Of a stretch of DNA of 64,000 nucleotides, positions 52,501-61,500 are shown piece after piece (positions within the stretch are counted from its first letter, which is position 1; each line of letters starts with the position of its first letter). The DNA lies in the NCBI RefSeq assembly GCF_964355755.1, contig NC_092674.1, positions 8,749,001 to 8,813,000 on the forward strand, in the 5' to 3' direction. A program made the position numbers and the translations under genes. Source of the DNA: Antedon mediterranea. Lineage: Eukaryota; Echinodermata; Crinoidea; Comatulida; Antedonidae. The notes under the pieces were generated by a model. The model searched no databases and had not been told where the DNA came from. It worked only from the letters and a program-made list of their open reading frames with translations.

Positions 52501-55500
52501 TAATGTCTCTTTGACATTAAAGGTTTTAAAATGAAATTATTGTATTTTGGAATTATCCCAAAAAATATATTACACAACATTAATTTTGAAAAATAAACAT
52601 TAATTATAAAAACATATTGATATATTCTATAAATAGAACATATTGCTGTTTGATGTACAATTTTCTGTGATCCACAACATTTATTTTTGTTCAGTAATTT
52701 ACCTTTGGATTTATTGTATTAAATAATAATTTATTTGATTAATTCCTGTGAATTAAGCAACTGCTAAATTATACTGTTAAAGCAATATATGAATATATCT
52801 GACTGAGTAGAATCCATCAAACATGTGTTTTGCAGTCAAGCCCTCGTTGATCTTCTCCATATGGAATCTAAACAACTGTGGTATTCCGTACGGAGAAAGG
52901 ACTTATCATGAAACAAACAGCGTTTCCATATGTGCAAGTGTTATGCAAATCACTGAAGCAATGCGACCATCGTCAAACTATTATCCTGTAAATTGAGTAA
53001 TGTCGACAACGATGAATTATGATGTTTTATATCGCTTATTATTCGGAATGCCCAATGATAATCAAATTATTAATATTTTTATATTGAAATATTGTACCAA
53101 TAAAATCATAATAATCAATTATTTTTATATTGATATTCATTCATAATTAAATTAAAAGCATAATATTTATTAAAACATGATCAAAATTTTTTATTTGAAA
53201 AGGTTGATATATTCATCAATTTTAATTGCGCTATATAATAACAATTTGTTTTTACCAAAAATCTTTATTAAGTCCAGAAATAACATAATTTATTTTATTA
53301 GTAATTAATATTTATTTTTAAAAAATTTCCAAAGATGAAATTAAATATTCTTATTGTATTCAAAAGTCATAAACGATAAAATTTAAATTTATTTTATTTC
53401 ATTAGTTTTTGTTTACATTTTGTGTATTTATTAATATAATTTATTTTATGTAACATATATTAAATATGATTAAAATATTATCAGTGGCATGATCTTAAAT
53501 AATTTCCAATATTAAAGGGACTAATTGTCGCCTTATTAGTGTTCTCCTAATTAGGGCTAGCCATGTAATATATTTCCCTTTCGGGGGTGTATGTGAATAT
53601 GGGTCACATAAGACTGGTTGTTATTTTCCCCTCTCATCTTTCCTCAGCAGGACTTGAAAATGTAATGATGTCCAGTTTATTCTGTTTTTATATACTTTTT
53701 AAATATTTAGTTATATTGTTTTGAGAGGTACCCACTTCCGTGTTGGACCATTAGCCCATGGCTCCCTCCTAGGCTCTTTGCCAAATTCATCATTTTTACC
53801 ATAATATTACTATACACGCGAATCAGCCCTTGCATAACTAGAATTAAATTATTGCTAGCTATTTTTTGATATCTGTTTTTGACATACTATTAAATATTAA
53901 ATGTTAATGTTGCTTCTTCGTTGAAAAAATCCTAGATCTACCCCTGCTTTTTTTTTTATTCATGAACAATTTTCAAACAATAATTGATGATTTTTTTAGT
54001 GTGAGTGCAATATTTGAAAATGTACGTGGGTCGCCATCAAAACCCACAAGTTTTACTACTAGTGGGTGTGAACCGGATGAGCCAGTAGGACCAAGATGTT
54101 TACAGAAAAATAAAAATTTCCTAGTAATCAAATGGAATGCTCCGAATGACAATGGATCCAGAATAACAGATTATATACTAGAATCTGATAAGGTGAGAGT
54201 TATTGTTGTTCTTGTAAATGTAACATTTTATCACATATTGTTATTACTACAGTATCAAACAACAAGTGGCGCATCTTTAGGGGGGGGGGGGGGAGACCAC
54301 CCGGAAACAGAGGGAGTAATCTTATGCAAATAGGCCATACTGATTATTAGTTATGTAATATATAATTTGTTTGTCTGTAGGAGGCAGTATTGGCCAACGA
54401 TCATTACTCATCCTACTGCCAGTCACCTCCGCCCCCACCCCACCTTTCTACCATCAAATGATGTAATCACACTAGGTGTTGATAAAGTGGTTGGAAAACC
54501 AATGAATGTCTTATATAAATCTAATCTGTGTCTTTATTTAACGAAATCTATCATGTGAGTTTGTCATTCTTTGTTTATAAAGAAACATTAAGCAAAATAA
54601 ACAGGGGAACAGCGTATTTGGATTAATAGTATTAAGGATGTCACTTTGTCTATTGTAATCTCAACTTACATCATTGAGTTTGAAAAGTTAAAGTTTGATT
54701 GTAGGATGTACTGTACACATTTTAAACATTTTGTTTTATATCTTTAGCGCACACAGCACCTATCAAAGCAATATACATTATAGAAAACCTCCTTTGGTAC
54801 AGAGAACATCTTTATTAAAGCTTGGTTCCCTATAGAACGTAACGCAAGGACGTAAACGCAACGCAAGCGTTTTAACCAATGACAAGTGAAGTTATAGACA
54901 GTTAGCAATCACAAGTGAATAAACCATCGCTTGTGATTGGTCAATTCACTTGCGTTGCATTACGTCCTTGTGTTGCGTCGCTAGTGGGAACCATGCTTAA
55001 GGGGGAACTTCTGTAAAACAAATGAAAGACAATATATTTTGTACTACTGGACAATTTTGTTGAGATTCTATCATTTGTTTCTTTCTTTGAAAACCAAAAA
55101 CAATACCGGGGATGGCTTCTTTCAATAGTTTACTAGGGTTCAGTGACCTTAACTTCACCGGTCAATTCCCTTCTTCTGCATATTAATGGGTTGCTCGTTA
55201 ATGATACTTAATTATGTAAAACTTCATTCAACCTAGATGAATTATTAACAGTTACTTCATTATTTTTGCACAAATTTAGTTTATGTAAATATTTTGATTA
55301 GGTTTGGCTCATATTTAAAACATGAATATAGTTCCTCCTACTTAGTTTAAATTATGAATAAGGTAGTACTGTATTGGGGATTGTGATGATAAAAAATGTT
55401 TGACTGAATGATCACATCTCTGGCTAGAAGAACTTTAGACATCTATTATAGTGGTTGTCTCCGCCCACTCGCCCAAGCACATCCATTTTCCATACATACT

Positions 55501-58500
55501 ATATGTTTTTCTTTCATGGGAGTAACGAATGTTCATCCTTCTTGAATACTAACTACAACGACACTCCGAGAGTGCATACCTCCGCCTACTGTAAAATTCT
55601 ACATAAGATTTTACAGAAAAAAAATTTTTTTTTTTAAATTGTTGTGTCTCAATATAATGCTGTCTGTGATTTAGGCTAATTTCACTACAACCATGTGTAT
55701 GCGAATTTGGTGTAATGATTATGTAACCAGCCTTCAACTAACAATAGTTTCAGTTGACTAACAATAGAACAGCAACGCCAAAAACAAACGGGTGAATTTT
55801 AAAAGAAATAGGTTTTTTAAAACTACTTGTATCAAAACACCAGTACATTTAAATCAAATTATGTTTTTAAATTACAAATCATAACTCTTGCCTGTTTTTG
55901 GACAAGTAGTTCTCGGCTTTTGAAAAGTTTTTCCTATCTTTTAACACTAGCAAGTCTGAAAACGATATTTAAAAGTGGTCCAAAATTCGGACAATAGTCG
56001 GGATTGCCTCCAAAATTTAATGGAGTGGTCCATGACCACATATCTATCAGTAGTTTCATTTCGGTAAATATCTTGCAATAACTTTTTGAGTAATCCTCCT
56101 AACAAACAAACTGACAAACACATGCGATGACTACATACACCTCTTTGGCGGAGGTAAATAATTGCTAAAGTTATTTAAAGAACAAAAGAAAAACATAGCA
56201 CCTAATGATTAAAGAGATATTTTGTTATCTCCATCATGAAAAAATCTTTTGTATGATAAAATAACCAGCATCTTCATATATTTATTTAGTTTTACATCAT
56301 CAATATCAACATGCACTTTGTACTGGATTAGAAATTGTTATATCAATCAATATTTATCACATTCTTGAGCATGCTATAGATACATTAATGTTTATGAAGT
56401 TCTTTTCATTTCTTTAGGGCATTAGCGGTGGTAATTTTCAGGAAATTTTTAAAGGATCCCAAAAACAGTACCGTTATACAAAGCTTCAACCAGCAACAAA
56501 ATATTCCTTCCAATTAAAAGCTGTTAACGAATTCGGAGAAAGGTATAGTAATCAATACTAATCAATACCCACCACAGAGAGTAGATTCAAATGTCATTTA
56601 AAAACTTCCCAGTACAATTCTGGACATTTTGATACCAATTTTGGCTAAAATATAACATAATTTAATTCATTTTTTTTTTTGCAGTGATTATAGTTCAACA
56701 ATACATTGCTACACGTCTGGTACGGTTCCCGCAACTCCTGAAGCTCCCTCACTCAAAGAAGCTGGCATCAGTCATTTAGAATTATCATGGCCGCCGGTGG
56801 AAAGTGATGTCACAAGATATACTCTACAATTGGATGACCAAACAAATGTAAGACTTTTTTATTCTGTGCTCTCAACTACTACGGAACAGTACGACAACTT
56901 TGGTCCAATTACAGACATACAGAATACAAACTACATAAATGATGATTTCACATAAAATTATGGAAAACACCTGGCAAAGCACAATAATTACGGTTGAATT
57001 AATGACCAACTCCACAAACAGCTCTGCTTCCGCGAGTGTCAAACACAGCATGGTTGCCTTTAGTTTTTATGACTTGCTGCAGTCCCAGAAAGCCCATCAG
57101 CCTTCATTAGAAAAGTTCACATTCATTTTGATTCGCTTTAACTGTATTTTGTCTTTTATGTTTAAACTGAATTTGGGGTTGGGTCAACCGGTTCAGCTAC
57201 AGTGATTAAGTTCACTTAGGTTGACCCTGGTCTCCCAAATTTCAATTTTTTTGTTTTTTTATGTACCGGTAAATACTGAAATAGACCGAATAAATAATGA
57301 AATGAAATGCTCCAAAAAATGAGCCCATGCACAGAATGACTGTGTTGACATATAAAAAAAATATGATTACTGAAATTAATTATAGCAAGTTGAGAACTAC
57401 ATATTTCACATTATCAAATAGATTGCAACGTTGAACTCAATATTTGTTTCAGTGTATTTTATTTTGCTTAATGAATAATTTAAACAAATAGTCATATTTT
57501 ATTTTACAACCTGTATTTGTAAATTTTAACAATAGAACAAAGACAATTATATTTGTACCATTTGCTGTGTATATTTTTATGGATGCCATCATAACTTTAT
57601 TTGTTTAATTAGTAATACCAGTAAAAGTAATGATTTTTTAAATTTTTAGAAACATGGTTGGAAAGTGGTTTACAACGGTGAAGAAAATTCGCATATTGTT
57701 ACAAATCTACATCGAAATATGGATTATAGGTTTAGGGTAATTTGACTTAATGTTTTTTTTCTCAAATTTGTATATATTATACTTTTTCCATATCCAAATA
57801 TGTTTTTCCACTCGAGAAAAATTTAGTCTTTATTTGCTCCTCTAAGGATATTTTTAGTACATTAGTGGTGGTATATATATTTCTAAAATTTAACAAAGTT
57901 CCCATTAAAGCATCACATTTAGTCCATGTTCTACAGAAAACTCCATTTATTACAATATTTTATTGCATTTTGAATTTTTTATATAAACAACAATGATTCT
58001 ACTGCATATACTGCAGTACCTACATTTTGTTTTCTTTAACCTGTTGTAATTGTTTACAAAGTTTTTTGGGGGATAATCATGTACCCTGTTTAAAGTGACT
58101 GCCTTATAAACTTCTACTGAAATTGACTAATAAATACATTACTGCAGTAATAATATGCTTGTTACACTTGATGGATGGCATTAACAAAAGTGCTTGATAC
58201 AAAAAATATAACTCAAAATTAAAATGTTAGGTTGCTTGGCTCTGATAACTATAGTAGAATAACTTTGACCTTTGATCCTAATTTTGATTTTTAGTTAATT
58301 GCAAATAACGATCAAGGTGGGAGTTCTCCAAGTGAGCAAGTGACATTTAGGACTAAGCCTGACAAACCACAAGCACCATCAAAGCCAGTTCTTAAGGGAA
58401 AGGTGCACTCGGATTACTTCAAAGTATCATGGGGTAAGAACATTTACATTATAATATCTTTTTTTTTCCTTCTCCAGTTTCCATATCCTAAAGATACAGT

Positions 58501-61500
58501 ATAGGAAATCCTAGACTCTCTATATGATGGAGCATTTTGACATGATGAAACCAAAAGATATTATGAATCGCCCAAAATAGAAATTTAATTATTATGTGCC
58601 AACATCTCTATTTGTGTGATTGTATTACATTATTATCTTGTTATCCAACGGTTATAGAAATTAAAAGGAGAAGGAGAAAACAAATACAAAACATTTATTT
58701 TATTCATTTAATCAAGGAATTAAAAGGTGGCGCTCAAATTTTGGCCGTAGTTATAGACGAAGTATGCAAAAGTCACCACCCTGTGTGGCACAACATTCTA
58801 AAACTTTTACATACAAAGCTGCCATGTCATAGAACCATTAAATGGAACGTACAATGGAACTAAATACTAAACAGCATGTGATATAGAATTAAACAATCAA
58901 AGCTGCCATGTCATAGAACCATTAAATGGAACGTGCAATGGAACTAAATACTAAACAGCATGTGATATAGAATTAAACAATCAAAGCTGCCATGTCATAG
59001 AACCATTAAATGGAACGTGCAATGGAACTAAATACTAAACAGCATGTGATATAGAATTAAACAATCAAAGCTGCCATGTCATAGAACCATTAAATGGAAC
59101 GTGCAATGGAACTAAATACTAAACACCATGTGATATAGAATTAAACAATCAAAGCTGCCATGTCATAGAACCATTAAATGGAACGTGCAATGGAACTAAA
59201 TACTAAACAGCATGTGATATAGAATTAAACAATCAAAGCTGCCATGTCATAGAACCATTAAATGGAACGTGCTATGGAACTAAATACTAAACAGCATGTG
59301 ATATAGAATTAAACAATCAAATAAAAAATATATACTCTGACATGTGTGTTATAATATATAATAGAAATTAAATTAAAAGTAGCATGAAATTCCTCTGTAT
59401 ATTAATGATAAGCAGAAGATTCTGGCCAGGGCAAGTTTTTCACTCTTTACTGTTTACCGTTCAATGATAATTAATTCATTTTCTGAAGTTATGAAAGTAA
59501 GCACCACTCTTAAAAAACTTAAACATTTAGATATAAACCAGAACATTTAATATTGGTAAAGGTCTATACAGTAAGTTATATAATATGTATTTTCAAAAGT
59601 ATGAGTCATTTCATACTTCCCCACAGCATACACAGAAAAATGTACTAAGTTACATACTAACATATTATGTTATAATAAAATATAAAATATTGTTTAGATA
59701 AAAGGGTGGCTTTGCCAGACAATATATCCTATCACGTGGTGATCTGACGATGTCTGGCATTACGCCAGTATGCGTCTGACCAATCATAATTCAATTCTCA
59801 TCCCAAACGCCTTGAATAGATTTCATAGAACAATGGACTCTGAAGACGCTGTAGTCTTACCTTGGATAAATGTCAAAGAGGCCTGGAATGGGTATTCCAA
59901 AATATCTGATAAATATTTAACATGTTGCAACGTAATCTTAGTTGTATAGAAGATGTATATAAAACCCTATTAAGTTTGTGGGCAGGATATTTCATTGCTA
60001 AAGAGGGTGTTGGTCAAGTTTTGTCAAGAGAACTAACTGTTTTCTTAAATAAACTTTTGAACATCTGAAGAATATTTTATTTTGGAGGATGACCTGAAAA
60101 CTAGACTAGAATTTGAGGCCTACCTTAACTCTATATACTGCGTTCTACTTTCTGATTTCTGTAACAGTAAAGGTCATCATTGACTCTTCCTGTATTATAT
60201 CAAAATTAAATTTTTTTTGTAAACTAAATTCTTTTATTTTGGAGGATGACCTGAAAACTAGACTAGAATTTGAGGCCTACCTTAACTCTATATACTGCGT
60301 TCTACTTTCTGATTTCTGTAACAGTAAAGGTCATCATTGACTCTTCCTGTATTATATCAAAATTATATTTTTTTTGTAAACTAAATTCTTTTATTATTTG
60401 TTTACCAACTACACATTAGATCTTGTCTTATTTTAACATAATTTATAAGCCTTGACCATGATCTTGGTTTTCTAACATAGTTTCTCTATTAATTATTACT
60501 AAAATATAAAATCTGAAATATAAAATTTTAATCAATTTTTTTTGTTTAGAACCTCCGAGGGATACTGGTGGTGCTACAGTTACTAAGTACTATTTAGAAG
60601 TTGCAGAGGGCCAAGGTATGTATCATTTACAATTTTAAGTGCAGAAAAATTTTTAATAATGCCATGCGTTAATCCAGTTTTTTCAATCATAAATAATTAA
60701 AATTTTCAGATTGGTAACTCATAAACATTATTTAGCTCTGATAATTTAATTTCATGTGTTAATCCAGAAGTTCACTGTTCTTTCAAGCATAGATAATTTA
60801 AGGTTGCAGAATATTCAGCACTGATTTTTAGTACATAATATTTTATCAATATTCTTTTCTCGTAGATGATAATTGGGTTTTGGTACAGAGTGGACCCGAC
60901 AAGGAAAGAACGTTGAATCATCTGCGTCCGGGAGGAACATATCGGTTACGAGTCTCATGCCAAAGCACAGGTGGTCAAAGTCCAGTAAGTTCAATATAAC
61001 GTTCAATATAACAATCAATTACTCTGGAATTTGTTTTCCGTCCATCAAACAATAACATTAGTCATTCAGTTTAATAGTATTATAATCATATAGTATAGTA
61101 AATTAAATGGTAACAGTACTTTTGTTTGTCAACTTTACCATTTTGTATTACACCTGAACAATAAATACTGATCTAATACTAATTGGAAAATTTGGATAAA
61201 TTTAGCATACAAATTGTTTTAGAGTTTATTCATGTCTACCAACAACTCTTTATTGTACAGGACAGCAGTGCTATTATCAAAATAAATACAATAATAGTTT
61301 TATAATCAGTAAATGATGTTATTAGCGCCTTAAGCAGCAATAATATACAATTTCTTGAGCCATCTAAATTCTCCTTCCAGCCCTCTGATGTATCTACCTT
61401 CACAACTCCTGCTATATGTCCCGGTAAATGTTTTCAACCCAGAGTTCATGGGCGACCCAAAGCCAACCTTGTTAATCTTCGATGGGGTAAGTTTTAGTTA

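Noticed and set aside
53962-53999. ATG upstream of coding exon 6 as an alternative start
   Set aside because: It lies in the T-rich acceptor region of intron 5, and the phase from exon 5 fits the acceptor at 53998-53999 exactly.
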